A DNA stretch of 64,000 bases from JANQIO01 sp043585095 (GCA_043585095.1 CP121321.1:3472001-3536000), one strand, 5' to 3'; positions 1 through 9,252 are shown, counted from the stretch's first letter. The notes: generated by a model from the letters alone, not told the origin. Numbers and translations: made by a program.

Positions 1-1
1 A

Positions 2-1390
2 CGGCTTGAAGGTGCGTTCGCGCTGGCTGTTATTGATGCGCAGTCGCCTGACAAGATTGTAGCGGCACGCCTTGGCAGCCCCTTGGTTATTGGCGTCGGT
101 ATTGGCGAACACTTCCTGGCCTCGGATCAGTTGGCGCTTCGACAGGTCACCGACAGCTTCGTGTATCTGCAGGACGGTGACATAGCGGTACTCACGCCGA
201 CCAGCCTGATTATTCAGGACCGCACAGGAGCGCCGGTTGTTCGGCCGGTGGAGAGCCTGTCCGACAACGTGGAAACAGCGGATCGCGGCGAACACTCCCA
301 CTTTATGTACAAGGAAATCTTCGAGCAGCCAGAGGCTATCGAAGCCACCTTGGATACGGCCCTGGGACCGAAAGGCTTTGACGCGGAAAAGCTCGATGCG
401 GCTTTTGGTGAGGGCGCTGCAGAGCTTTTCTCACAGGTGCGCGGCGTGCAGATTGTCGCTTGCGGCACGAGTTTTCATGCAGGCCTCGTTGCTCGCTACT
501 GGCTGGAAGAGTGGGCTGGCATTCCTTGCCAGGTCGAGGTCGCCAGTGAGTTTCGATATCGGCGCCGAGTTCAGCACGGCAATACGCTGCTCGTTACCGT
601 GTCCCAATCCGGCGAGACGGCGGATACGCTAGCGGCACTGCGCAACGTGTCGCCCGGTGAGTTCATAGGCTCTCTGGCTATCGTTAATACCGCCAACAGT
701 GCGCTGGAGCGCGAGTCCCAACTCGTGTTCAGGACCCGCGCGGGTGTTGAGATCGGCGTCGCCTCAACCAAGGCATTTAGCACGCAGCTAGCGGCATTCT
801 TGTTATTGACGTTGGCGCTGGGTCGACACCGACAGCTCGGTGAATCGGCTTGCCAGGATTTCGCAGCAACCCTTCGGCAGGTGCCTGCGCTGATCCAAAG
901 CACGCTGACAAGCGATGCTGCAATTCGGCAGGTATCGGAGGATTTCGTCGGTCGCTTTAACGGGCTGTTCCTCGGTCGCGGCATTCACTATCCGATAGCA
1001 ATGGAAGGCGCCTTAAAACTTAAAGAGATCTCTTATATTCATGCAGAATCTTACCCGGCAGGTGAGCTCAAGCACGGACCGCTGGCCCTGGTGGATCGTG
1101 AAATGCCAGTAATAGCGGTGGCGCCAAGCAACGACCTATTGGAAAAACTGAAATCCAATCTCGAGGAAGTCAGGGCGCGGGGCGGAGAGCTTTACGTGTT
1201 TGCCGATGAAGCCGCAGACTTTACTAGCGAGCCCGGCATTAAGGTTATCGCTGTTCCGCATGGGCCGGAGTTAATCATGCCGTTTATTCACACCGTGGCG
1301 CTGCAGCTACTGGCCTATCATGTTGCTGACATGAAAGGCACGGATGTGGATCAGCCCCGCAATCTGGCTAAATCTGTGACCGTAGAATAG
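2..1390 (+). CDS. glmS: glucosamine-6-phosphate synthase, 3' part
   Basis: The reading frame is open from base 2 and encodes the last 462 residues of L-glutamine:D-fructose-6-phosphate amidotransferase, which makes glucosamine-6-phosphate for peptidoglycan and LPS. The family is about 609 residues, so the start, including the N-terminal Cys of the glutaminase domain, lies before the window. Visible are the end of the glutaminase domain, two SIS isomerase domains with CGTSFHAG and SQSGETADT, the AMEGALKLKEISY segment with ESYPAGELKHGP, and the usual C-terminal end NLAKSVTVE. No terminator hairpin is obvious after the stop. Identity is certain; only the 5' boundary is artificial. Confidence 0.97.
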   Translation, partial: RLEGAFALAVIDAQSPDKIVAARLGSPLVIGVGIGEHFLASDQLALRQVTDSFVYLQDGDIAVLTPTSLIIQDRTGAPVVRPVESLSDNVETADRGEHSHFMYKEIFEQPEAIEATLDTALGPKGFDAEKLDAAFGEGAAELFSQVRGVQIVACGTSFHAGLVARYWLEEWAGIPCQVEVASEFRYRRRVQHGNTLLVTVSQSGETADTLAALRNVSPGEFIGSLAIVNTANSALERESQLVFRTRAGVEIGVASTKAFSTQLAAFLLLTLALGRHRQLGESACQDFAATLRQVPALIQSTLTSDAAIRQVSEDFVGRFNGLFLGRGIHYPIAMEGALKLKEISYIHAESYPAGELKHGPLALVDREMPVIAVAPSNDLLEKLKSNLEEVRARGGELYVFADEAADFTSEPGIKVIAVPHGPELIMPFIHTVALQLLAYHVADMKGTDVDQPRNLAKSVTVE

Positions 1391-1469
1391 TGCGCGACGA
1401 CCCATGCAGGCCCATTGTGAACCTGGCCGCTGTGGTAAAAGGGACCGTCAACCCATTCAGAGGCACGCT

Positions 1470-1904
1470 ATGCGATTTTTCCTGGTAATGCTGTGTGTTT
1501 GGCCCGGTACTCTATTAGCAGAATGCTTGCGCGATAGCGGTCGTATCGAAACCGTATGCGGCGCGGGCCCCTGTGTTCAGGATCGTTACGGTGAGGTCTA
1601 CTGTGCCCCTCATATCGACGGCAGTGCGCTGCGAGATCGTCGCGGCATTGCGGTCTGCTCGGCGGGGCAGTGTGCTCGAGACACCGAAGACCGTATTGTC
1701 TGTTCTGCACAGCCCGGGGGTGCCGTGTTGCAAAACCGATTTGGTGAAGTTGATTGCTATGGTGGCTGTGTTGAGGCTCAGGCGTCACTTTGCGAGCGTG
1801 AGTTCACCGGTCCGCGCGATGACAATGGCGAGTTAATCCTGCAACCCGGGCCGCCACCCACCGGGTATAAAGGCTATCGTCCCCCCGGGCGCGTATCTCG
1901 ATAG
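1470..1904 (+). CDS. secreted Cys-rich repeat protein, unknown function
   Basis: The protein has 144 residues and I do not recognise a family. The ATG at 1470 is chosen because AGAGG precedes it and a good signal peptide follows (MRFFLVMLCVWPGTLLA, cleavage before ECL). An upstream in-frame start at 1404 would bury the signal peptide. The mature part carries ten cysteines and five copies of an 11-12-residue motif of the type x-L-R-D-R-x-G-x-V-x-C, for example CVQDRYGEVYC, ALRDRRGIAVC and VLQNRFGEVDC. They are separated alternately by 4 and 7 residues, giving a longer period of about 33. The C-terminal tail is Pro/Gly-rich. An even cysteine number in an exported protein suggests disulfides. 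It lies 79 bp after glmS and may be cotranscribed with it. Confidence 0.7.
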   Translation: MRFFLVMLCVWPGTLLAECLRDSGRIETVCGAGPCVQDRYGEVYCAPHIDGSALRDRRGIAVCSAGQCARDTEDRIVCSAQPGGAVLQNRFGEVDCYGGCVEAQASLCEREFTGPRDDNGELILQPGPPPTGYKGYRPPGRVSR

Positions 1905-1918
1905 GCAAGGCCAGTCAG

Positions 1919-2002
1919 GCGCGGCTGGCGAGGCGCGGCCGGCGAGGTGCTGCCGGCGAGATGCTGCCGGCGAGGCGCGGCCGGCGAGGTGCGGCCGGTT
2001 AG
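1919..2002. repeat. 14-bp tandem repeat, six copies
   Basis: Six contiguous 14-bp units related to GCGCGGCCGGCGAG start 15 bases after the stop of the Cys-rich protein gene. Units one, two and five are nearly identical. Units three and four share GTGCTGCCGGCGAG/ATGCTGCCGGCGAG, and the last unit ends in GGTTAG. The rest of the gap up to 2164 holds no gene that I can support. Confidence 0.9.
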
Positions 2003-2164
2003 CAGCTCAGGTAAGTTAAGTATTTGGCTGCGCCAGTCGGCTTTAATGGAGCCCTCTGGTACGCTGGAATCTGTTACGAATTCCAGCCGCTAGCAATGGT
2101 GGCTGGCGCAAACCACGCTAATGGTGCGTCCCACCTCCACCTTCCAATTCGGTTTTGATTAGCG

Positions 2165-2548
2165 ATGAAAAAATACGGCGGCGGATGTCATTGTGGCGCG
2201 GTGCGTTTTACGGTTGAGCTCGAAGACACACCGGTAGCACATGCCTGTAATTGCTCTATCTGTGAGAAGTTGGGCTACCTCCACCTGATCGCACCTTTGA
2301 CTCGATTTTCACTTGAGCAGGGTGAGGCCGATCTGACCACCTATACGTTCAATACGGGCGTTGCGAAGCACCATTTTTGCCGGCATTGCGGTATTAAGTC
2401 TTTCTACGTGCCGCGATCTAACCCCGACGGCGTCAGCATCAATATGCGCTGTCTCGATACGCAGCCACCGGATGCGGTCATAGAGCCGCTGGATGGCAAG
2501 AACTGGGAACAAAGCGCCGGGCGACTTGCACACCTTAGTAAGGCTTGA
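2165..2548 (+). CDS. GFA/CENP-V family zinc-binding protein
   Basis: This 127-residue protein belongs to the glutathione-dependent formaldehyde-activating enzyme (GFA)/CENP-V fold. The zinc ligands are visible in order: GGCHCGAVRF near the N-terminus, CNCSICEK at about residues 28-35, and FCRHCGIKSFYVPRSNP in the second half. This is a single-domain, full-length family member. Such proteins are often annotated as S-(hydroxymethyl)glutathione synthases, but that activity is disputed for the family, so a specific reaction should not be assumed. It sits alone between a repeat-bearing gap and uvrD and is probably cytoplasmic. The upstream SD match is weak. Confidence 0.88.
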   Translation: MKKYGGGCHCGAVRFTVELEDTPVAHACNCSICEKLGYLHLIAPLTRFSLEQGEADLTTYTFNTGVAKHHFCRHCGIKSFYVPRSNPDGVSINMRCLDTQPPDAVIEPLDGKNWEQSAGRLAHLSKA

Positions 2549-2597
2549 AGGGTGTGATTTGAAAGCAGTCCAGCGCTGATTTCGTTAGAATGCGTCG

Positions 2598-4748
2598 ATG
2601 GACGTTACCCAGATACTTGATCCGCTAAATGATGCGCAGCGCGATGCGGTTGCATCGGAGAGCCAGAACCTTTTAGTGCTGGCCGGCGCCGGCAGCGGCA
2701 AGACCCGGGTTCTGGTCCATCGCATTGCCTGGCTGGTTCAGGCCGAGGGTTTGTCCCCCTGGTCAATCCTCGCCGTGACCTTTACCAATAAGGCTGCGCG
2801 GGAGATGCGGTCCCGCATAGAGGATATGCTCGCAATCGGTACCCACGGCATGTGGGTAGGCACTTTTCACGGTCTCGCACACCGGCTTCTGAAAGCGCAT
2901 TGGCAAGAAGCCGGCCTGCCGCAAAACTTCCAAATTCTGGATTCCGATGACCAGCTGCGCCTGGTCAAGCGCATCTGTCGTGATCTCGAGTTGGATGAGG
3001 CGCGCTGGCCGCCCCGCCAGGCGGTCTGGTATATCAACGGGCAGAAGGACGAGGGTTTGCGGGCGGCGCACATTCAGGCGCCGGAATCTGACCCCTACGC
3101 CTATACGATGCTGCGCATCTATCACGCCTACGAAGCGGCCTGCGAACGCGGAGGCATGGTGGATTTCGCGGAGCTTTTATTGCGCGCCCATGAGCTTTGG
3201 TTAAAGAACCCTTCCGTTCTGGAACACTACCGCGGTCGTTTTCGTCACGTGTTGGTAGACGAGTTTCAAGACACCAATACCATACAGTACGCCTGGCTCA
3301 GGGTGCTGGTTGGCCAGACAATCCCCATCATGGCGGTGGGCGATGACGACCAATCGATTTACGGTTGGCGCGGCGCGAAAATCGAGAACATCCAACGTTT
3401 CTCTGAGGATTTTACGCCGGTAAGAACGGTGCGGCTGGAGCAGAACTACCGCTCTACTGAAACGATTCTAAAAGCCGCCAACGCGGTGATCACCAATAAC
3501 TTTGGCCGGCTAGGCAAAGAGCTGTGGACAGCGGGCGACCAGGGCGACGCAATCACGCTATATGCTGGCTTCAATGAACAGGATGAGGCCCGGTTTATTG
3601 TTGAGCGCATCGAGTCGTGGGTATCGGACGGCGAGATGCGTAGTGACTCGGCCATACTGTATCGCTCTAACGCACAGTCTCGAGTGCTGGAAGAATCGCT
3701 CATCCGGGCCGGCATGCCCTACCGAATCTATGGCGGTCAGCGCTTTTACGAGCGCTTGGAGATTCGCAATGCACTCGCCTATATGCGGCTGATTGTGAGC
3801 CGCGGTGACGATGCCGCACTTGAGCGCGTTATCAATACGCCACCGCGCGGTATCGGCGGTAAAACCCTGGACGCTTTGCGCGACGTCGCCCGCGAACGAG
3901 AACTACCGCTGTGGCAGAGTATCGGCGTACTGCAAGAGGAAAAAACCCTGCCCGGCCGCGCTCTCAATGCGCTGGAGGCGTTTCGGGTTTTAATCAATGA
4001 GCTGGATAACAGCACGTCAGAGCTAGGCTTGAAAGAGCTCGCGGAGCACGTGGTGGAAGCCAGCGGCCTATTGGATTTCCATGCCAAGGAAAAAGGCGAA
4101 CGCGGCCAGGCGCGGGTGGAAAACTTGCAGGAACTGGTCACCGCAGCGCGCCAGTTTGAGCCTGAAAATGAAGAACTATCGCCGCTTCAGGAATTTCTCG
4201 ACAATGCAGCGCTGGATGCAGGTGACGCGCAGGCTGACGTCCATGAAGACAGCGTCCAGCTTATGACCCTGCACTCTGCAAAGGGGTTGGAGTTTCCGCT
4301 GGTGTTTCTCGCGGGCATGGAGGAGAACCTGTTTCCGCACCGCATGTCGTTGGAAGAACCGGGTCGACTGGAGGAGGAGCGGCGTCTCTGCTATGTCGGC
4401 ATCACGCGCGCAATGCAGCGCCTGGTCATTAGCTACGCCGAGACCCGTCGGTTGCATGGCAATGAAAACTTTAACGCCCCGTCTCGGTTTATTCGCGAGA
4501 TTCCGTCCGACCTGATGGAAGAGGTGCGACTCAACACTACCATTACCCGCCCGGCTATGATTGGGCGGGCTACTGAGATCGCCGATACGGGATTGAGCCT
4601 GGGCCAGCGCGTTTTCCATCAAGTATTTGGCGAGGGCGTGGTACTCAATTTTGAAGGCCGTGGCAGCAACGCGCGGGTTGAGGTGAGCTTCGACGATGAA
4701 GGTAGTAAGTGGCTCGTAGTCCAATACGCCAATCTGGAAATGATGTGA
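2598..4748 (+). CDS. uvrD: DNA helicase II
   Basis: A 716-residue superfamily 1A helicase, nearly the length of E. coli UvrD (720). It unwinds 3'-5' in nucleotide excision and mismatch repair. Motifs in order: Walker A AGAGSGKTRVL (residues about 30-40), FTNKAAREMR, DEFQDTN (Walker B), GDDDQSIYGWRGA, EQNYRST, MTLHSAKGLEFPLVFL with MEENLFPH, and EERRLCYVGITRA. The C-terminus ends in the Tudor-like segment typical of UvrD/PcrA (VFHQVFGEGVVLNFEGRG). Rep lacks this type of ending, so UvrD is preferred. The ATG at 2598 follows GCGTCG with only a weak SD match. Confidence 0.96.
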   Translation: MDVTQILDPLNDAQRDAVASESQNLLVLAGAGSGKTRVLVHRIAWLVQAEGLSPWSILAVTFTNKAAREMRSRIEDMLAIGTHGMWVGTFHGLAHRLLKAHWQEAGLPQNFQILDSDDQLRLVKRICRDLELDEARWPPRQAVWYINGQKDEGLRAAHIQAPESDPYAYTMLRIYHAYEAACERGGMVDFAELLLRAHELWLKNPSVLEHYRGRFRHVLVDEFQDTNTIQYAWLRVLVGQTIPIMAVGDDDQSIYGWRGAKIENIQRFSEDFTPVRTVRLEQNYRSTETILKAANAVITNNFGRLGKELWTAGDQGDAITLYAGFNEQDEARFIVERIESWVSDGEMRSDSAILYRSNAQSRVLEESLIRAGMPYRIYGGQRFYERLEIRNALAYMRLIVSRGDDAALERVINTPPRGIGGKTLDALRDVARERELPLWQSIGVLQEEKTLPGRALNALEAFRVLINELDNSTSELGLKELAEHVVEASGLLDFHAKEKGERGQARVENLQELVTAARQFEPENEELSPLQEFLDNAALDAGDAQADVHEDSVQLMTLHSAKGLEFPLVFLAGMEENLFPHRMSLEEPGRLEEERRLCYVGITRAMQRLVISYAETRRLHGNENFNAPSRFIREIPSDLMEEVRLNTTITRPAMIGRATEIADTGLSLGQRVFHQVFGEGVVLNFEGRGSNARVEVSFDDEGSKWLVVQYANLEMM

Positions 4749-4770
4749 TGCCCTCAGTAACCCCAGCGCT

Positions 4771-5937
4771 ATGAATACGCCCGCGCCACAAGCTTCAACA
4801 GAGCGGCGCCTGACGCCAGTCATTATTCTGGCTTTGGTAGCGGCACTGGTCGCCAGCCTGGCCGGCTGGGCGGTAGACCGAGTCAGGCGCGAGGCAGGCG
4901 CAGTCGATAGCGCTGCCGTCGGTTCGGCGGACGTGATTCGCTGGAAAATGGTCACCACTTGGCCAAAGAACTTCCCCGGTCTGGGTAGCGCACCCGAGAC
5001 CTTTTCACGCAAAGTCGCGGCAATGAGCGGTGGCCGTTTGCAGGTGCAGGTGTATGGGGCGGGAGAGATCGTACCGGCTTTCGGGGTGTTCGATGCTGTG
5101 TCCCAGGGTGTAGCTGAGATGGGGCACGGCGCCGGGTACTACTGGACCGGTAAAGTGCCCGCTTCGGTATTCTTTACTGCGGTGCCGTTTGGCTTCACGG
5201 CCAATGAAGCCAGCGCGTGGATGCATTACGGCGGAGGCCTTGAGCTGTGGCGGGAAGCCTATGCACCGTTTAATTTAATACCCATGGCGGGCGGTAACAC
5301 CGGTGTGCAAATGGCGGGCTGGTTCAACCGGGAAATCCGTTCGATGGATGATATCCGCGGGCTTAAAATGCGCATTCCCGGTCTGGGTGGCGAGGTGTTT
5401 ACGCGTCTGGGGGGTGTCTCCGTAACCATGCCCGGCGGTGAGCTTTACACCTCCCTGCAAACAGGTGTTATCGATGCCACCGAGTGGGTGGGGCCCTATA
5501 ACGATCTCGCCATGGGGTTGCACGAGGTTGCCAAGTACTACTATTACCCGGGTTGGCAGGAGCCGGGGCCGGTGTTGGAAATCATCGTAAACAAACCAGC
5601 ATATGAAGCGTTACCCGCAGATTTACAGGCTATCGTGGAAACGGCGGCCCGCGCGGTCAATCAGGACATGCTAGATGAGTACACGGCTCGGAATAATCGG
5701 GCGCTCAAAGAGCTGGTTGATCAGCACGGCGTCGAGCTGCGTAAATTGCCCGATGATGTGCTGTCGGAACTGAAGCGCGCATCGCGAGAATCGGTCGAGG
5801 CGCTGGCTGCCCGCGATGCGATGGCAGCCAAGGTGTATGCCTCATTTCTGGAATTTTACGAGGGGGTAAAGAATTACCACCACATCTCCGAGCAGGCCTA
5901 TATCAATGCGCGGGACCTGCCAGAAGCGGCAGATTAA
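4771..5937 (+). CDS. TRAP transporter substrate-binding protein (DctP/TakP type)
   Basis: A 388-residue extracytoplasmic solute receptor. An N-terminal hydrophobic helix at about 14-34 (LTPVIILALVAALVASLAGW) without a clear signal-peptidase site suggests a membrane anchor. The mature part begins near IRWKMVTTWPKN and shows the family's RGLKMRIPGLGGEV stretch, with the Arg that binds carboxylates, and EWVGPYND followed by KYYYYPGWQEPGP. The last motifs resemble TakP-type receptors for 2-oxo acids, so a small organic acid is the likely substrate; this is inference. Its permeases are not in the same operon but on the other strand at 7258-9151. The stop overlaps the convergent gene's stop. Confidence 0.88.
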   Translation: MNTPAPQASTERRLTPVIILALVAALVASLAGWAVDRVRREAGAVDSAAVGSADVIRWKMVTTWPKNFPGLGSAPETFSRKVAAMSGGRLQVQVYGAGEIVPAFGVFDAVSQGVAEMGHGAGYYWTGKVPASVFFTAVPFGFTANEASAWMHYGGGLELWREAYAPFNLIPMAGGNTGVQMAGWFNREIRSMDDIRGLKMRIPGLGGEVFTRLGGVSVTMPGGELYTSLQTGVIDATEWVGPYNDLAMGLHEVAKYYYYPGWQEPGPVLEIIVNKPAYEALPADLQAIVETAARAVNQDMLDEYTARNNRALKELVDQHGVELRKLPDDVLSELKRASRESVEALAARDAMAAKVYASFLEFYEGVKNYHHISEQAYINARDLPEAAD

Positions 5938-6782
5938 GACCCAGCGTCAGGTTTAACAAAAACCAGCGTCATGCGCTCACTTTCGCCGATGGCCCTGTTG
6001 CGTGCCTTGTCTGCTTCGCTTTCAAGGCCTCTCAGGTTCGGTGGCAGCTGCCACACGCCTTTTTCATAACGCTTATTGTCCATCGGGTTCAGGTTAAAAA
6101 AGCCTTCAGCCTCCAGCGTAAAGCCTGCGGCAGTCGCTTTGGCGATCACGTAATCGCGGCCGACGTAGCCGATGTTCGCAGACATCCAGTCCTGTTCGGG
6201 GTCGGCCATATGTTGCACGATACCCAGCTTACCCCCCGGCTTCAGAATGTCGAAGAAGTGCGCAAATGCCGCGGTGTCCAGGCCGCGTGCTCGCCAGCCG
6301 TGGGTGTTGCGAAAGGTCAGCACCCGGTCAACGCTGCCAGACGCCGCAGCGCCAACGGCAAGCTTTTTCTCGGCTTCATCAAACATCAGTGACGTCACGT
6401 CCACTTTCCCGTAGACACGCTTATTGGCCGCCAGTTTTTCCTCGAAATGGGCTCTGGCACCGGCTCGGTAGGACGCTTGCGTGTCATTGGCATCGTAATG
6501 GGCGGCAATCAACTTGCCTTCCTTGCGCAAATAAGGCGCCAGAATTTCCGTGTACCAACCGCCACCGGGCCAGATTTCGACCACGGTGTGGTGGGGTTCT
6601 ACGCCGAATAGCGTCAGCGTGGCTTTCGGGTTGCGATAGCGATCGCGCTCCACGTATGCCGCCGTTCGATGCTTGCCACCGATAGCTTCAGCCAGGGCCT
6701 TCTCGTCAGCACTTACCGCTGACCCACTTGCCGCTAGCGTCAGCGTAGCGGTTGCCAGCGCGGTTCTTATTAAGGTGTTCAT
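5934..6782 (-). CDS. exported SAM-dependent methyltransferase-like protein (COG4798 type)
   Basis: A 282-residue protein with a Sec signal peptide (MNTLIRTALATATLTLAASG, cleavage near VSA) and a class I methyltransferase fold. VVEIWPGGGWYTEILAPYL replaces the usual acidic glycine loop, and VDRVLTFRNTHGW and FDILKPGGKLGIVQH follow. This family of predicted methyltransferases is typically exported, and no reaction is established to my knowledge. The start at 6782 is preferred because AAAGGA lies about 10 bases upstream; the alternative ATG at 6791 abuts the SD. It converges on the TRAP receptor gene with a 4-base overlap and is 30 bp downstream of the thioesterase. Confidence 0.8.
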   Translation of the reverse strand: MNTLIRTALATATLTLAASGSAVSADEKALAEAIGGKHRTAAYVERDRYRNPKATLTLFGVEPHHTVVEIWPGGGWYTEILAPYLRKEGKLIAAHYDANDTQASYRAGARAHFEEKLAANKRVYGKVDVTSLMFDEAEKKLAVGAAASGSVDRVLTFRNTHGWRARGLDTAAFAHFFDILKPGGKLGIVQHMADPEQDWMSANIGYVGRDYVIAKATAAGFTLEAEGFFNLNPMDNKRYEKGVWQLPPNLRGLESEADKARNRAIGESERMTLVFVKPDAGS

Positions 6783-6812
6783 TAATTGCATCCTTTTATG
6801 GGACGGTGCGAA

Positions 6813-7217
6813 CTAGTTGCCGCTGTGAGCGGATACCGCGCGGGTGCGGCCATTCTCGTCTATGGCGACAAACACAAATTCGCCTTCGGTTACCTTGATG
6901 GGCTCGCCATCATGCTTCGAGTTAATCCATACCTCGACCATCATGCGAATGGAGCTGCGACCAATCTCCAGTGTGTCGGTATAGCAGCTCACGACCGCGC
7001 CCACGTGCACCGGTGTGAGGAACGCCATCCCGTCTATCGCCACGGTTGCCACGCGACCATTGGCCACCTCCGCTGCGGCGACGCCGCCAGCGAGATCCAT
7101 CTGGGACAGCAACCAGCCGCCGAAAATGTCGCCGTCGGCGTTGGTGTCTTTGGGCATGGCGATCGTCTGCAGGGCCAGCTCGCCCTGCGGCAGGGGAGTA
7201 CTGTCGATATCGTTCAT
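6813..7217 (-). CDS. YciA-type acyl-CoA thioesterase
   Basis: A 134-residue single hotdog domain. The signature TNADGDIFGGWLLSQMDLAG holds the catalytic Asp of YciA-like acyl-CoA thioesterases, and VATVAIDGMAFLTPVHVGAVV and the SIRMMVEVW strand follow. These cytoplasmic enzymes hydrolyse acyl-CoAs and assemble as hexamers. AGGA lies 7 bases before the ATG, supporting the start. The gene is 40 bp downstream of the TRAP large permease on the same strand, so cotranscription is possible, but a functional link to transport is not shown. Confidence 0.88.
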   Translation of the reverse strand: MNDIDSTPLPQGELALQTIAMPKDTNADGDIFGGWLLSQMDLAGGVAAAEVANGRVATVAIDGMAFLTPVHVGAVVSCYTDTLEIGRSSIRMMVEVWINSKHDGEPIKVTEGEFVFVAIDENGRTRAVSAHSGN

Positions 7218-7257
7218 TCGCGGTCCTGTTCTATTACGCCGGGTTGGGTGCCGAAGT

Positions 7258-8634
7258 TCAGTGATTCAATGCTCTGGGCAGCCAGGTTGCCAGGCCAGGC
7301 CAAACGACCAGCAGACCCAAAACAAAAAGCTGAATGATTATAAAGGGAATAACACCTCGATAAATAGCGCTGGTCGGAATGTGCTCCGGTGCGACGCCGC
7401 GCAGATAGAACAGGGCAAAGCCGAAGGGCGGGGTCAAAAACGACGTCTGTAGGTTGATGGCAATCATGATGCCCAGCCAGATCGGATCGAGGCCCATTGC
7501 CAGCAAGACCGGCCCCACGATGGGCACAACGACAAAAGTGATTTCGATAAAGTCCAAAATAAAGCCCAGCAGAAAAATGGCTAGCATCACCGCCAGCGTT
7601 GCGCCCATCACGCCGCCGGGGATGACATCGAAATAGTGTCGAATCAGCTCTTCACCACCAAAGCCCCGGAATACCAGCGAGAACAGCGCGGCGCCGATTA
7701 AAATCATAAATACCATGCAGGTGATTTCAGTCGTGTTTGTCACTACCTCGCGCAGCCTGGGAATATTCATCTGGCGTTTGGCTATTGCCAGCAGCAATGC
7801 ACCTATTGCGCCCACGCCTGCCGCTTCAGTAGGCGTTGCGGCGCCGCTGAGTATCGATCCCAGCACGGTGACAATGAGCAGCAGCGGCGGCAGCAGGCCT
7901 TTGAGCAACGCGCGCACGGAAACGGGTTCTGCATCGGTGACCGGCGGCGCGTGCTGGGGCCGCAGGCTCGCGTAGGCAACCAGATAGGCGATGTACAATG
8001 ACACCAGAATGACGCCGGGTATCAACGCGCCGATGAACAAATCGCCTACTGAGACGGTCTCAGGGTTGAAGATATTCATCTGTAGCTGGGCCTGCTGGTA
8101 GGCGCTGGACAAAATGTCACCCAGCAGGACCAGCGCGATTGAAGGCGGGATAATCTGCCCGAGCGTGCCGGTGGCGCAGATAGTGCCGGTGGCCAACGCT
8201 GGGTCATAGCCCCGCTTGATCATGCTGGGTAGCGACAGCAGACCCATGGTGACCACGGTCGCGCCGACAATGCCGGTGGACGCTGCAAGCAGCGCGCCCA
8301 CCACCACCACAGATATTCCCAGGCCGCCGCGAATACCCGCAAACACGCGGCCCATATTGGTTAGTAAGTCCTCAGCGACGCGAGACTTTTCCAGGATCAC
8401 CCCCATCATGATGAACAGGGGCACGGCAATCAGGGTGATGTTGCTGATCGTTCCGAACATGCGGCCCGGCAGTGCGCTGATGAATGAAGCGTCAAAGTTA
8501 CCCACCAGGATGCCGCCCATGGCAAACAGCAGCGCGGTGCCGCCTAGCGTGTACGCAACGGGATAGCCCATCATCAGCGCAAGACAGACACAGGCAAACA
8601 TGATTAACGACGCGTGGCTGCCGACCTCAGTCAC
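7258..8634 (-). CDS. dctM: TRAP transporter large permease (DctM)
   Basis: A 458-residue polytopic membrane protein with about 12 hydrophobic segments. Family hallmarks are FIMMGVILEKSRVAEDLL near the N-terminus, GATVVTMGLLSLPSMIKRGYD, GTICATGTLGQIIPPSIALV, GAATPTEAAGVGAIGALLLA and LQTSFLTPPFGFALFYLRG near the C-terminus. It forms the Na+-dependent translocation subunit with DctQ. Its start overlaps the end of dctQ by 8 bases, indicating translational coupling. The likely binding protein is at 4771-5937 on the opposite strand. Confidence 0.94.
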   Translation of the reverse strand: MTEVGSHASLIMFACVCLALMMGYPVAYTLGGTALLFAMGGILVGNFDASFISALPGRMFGTISNITLIAVPLFIMMGVILEKSRVAEDLLTNMGRVFAGIRGGLGISVVVVGALLAASTGIVGATVVTMGLLSLPSMIKRGYDPALATGTICATGTLGQIIPPSIALVLLGDILSSAYQQAQLQMNIFNPETVSVGDLFIGALIPGVILVSLYIAYLVAYASLRPQHAPPVTDAEPVSVRALLKGLLPPLLLIVTVLGSILSGAATPTEAAGVGAIGALLLAIAKRQMNIPRLREVVTNTTEITCMVFMILIGAALFSLVFRGFGGEELIRHYFDVIPGGVMGATLAVMLAIFLLGFILDFIEITFVVVPIVGPVLLAMGLDPIWLGIMIAINLQTSFLTPPFGFALFYLRGVAPEHIPTSAIYRGVIPFIIIQLFVLGLLVVWPGLATWLPRALNH

Positions 8635-9151
8635 CTTGACCGCCCTCGGCTTCGATCAGGCGCAATGTATTGCGCGCCAGTTCTGCCAATCCCTGCAGCA
8701 TGAGAGTGAGCGCCATTAAGGGGATCAGGCTCTTGAGCAGGAACACGGCGTGAATACCGGCGGGGTCTGCAGAGCCTTCATGAATGCGCCAGGCGTCCAG
8801 CACAAAATGCCAGCTGACCGCAGCCAGAAAGCAGCAGAACGGCAACAGGAAGAGTATTGCCCCCAGAGCGTCCACCCAGGCTCGACCTCGCTCGCTCATG
8901 CGGCGGTAAAAAATGTCGACGCGGACATGGGCGTCACGCCGCAGTGTGAAGGCCGCGCCCAGCATGAAAACGGTGGCATGCAGATAGCTTATGGATTCCT
9001 GCATGGCCACCGAACCCCAGCCAAAACCGTAGCGCAGCACTACCACGAGGCAGGTGACGGCGGCTAAAACAAGTGTCAGCCACGACAGCGCTCGGCCAGA
9101 GCGTTCGGTAAACTGATCAACAAGGCTGATGAAACGGCGCAGGGCGGGCAT
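8627..9151 (-). CDS. dctQ: TRAP transporter small permease (DctQ)
   Basis: A protein of about 174 residues with four hydrophobic segments, the normal size and topology of DctQ subunits. It shows RRDAHVRVDIFYRRMSERGRAWVD, the conserved loop following helix two, and ends with a long amphipathic tail. I choose the ATG at 9151; a TTG two codons upstream (9157) is possible and neither has a strong SD. It heads the dctQ-dctM pair on the minus strand. The 314-bp gap on its 5' side contains a 12-bp tandem repeat. Confidence 0.88.
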   Translation of the reverse strand: MPALRRFISLVDQFTERSGRALSWLTLVLAAVTCLVVVLRYGFGWGSVAMQESISYLHATVFMLGAAFTLRRDAHVRVDIFYRRMSERGRAWVDALGAILFLLPFCCFLAAVSWHFVLDAWRIHEGSADPAGIHAVFLLKSLIPLMALTLMLQGLAELARNTLRLIEAEGGQGD

Positions 9152-9252
9152 GGTCAAACAGCAAGGTCCCGGGTGGTTTTTATGATGGGCCGGAGTATTA
9201 TGCGCAGCAGTATAGCACCGTGCCTTCGGATTCAGGCGACCTGCTTGGTTCC

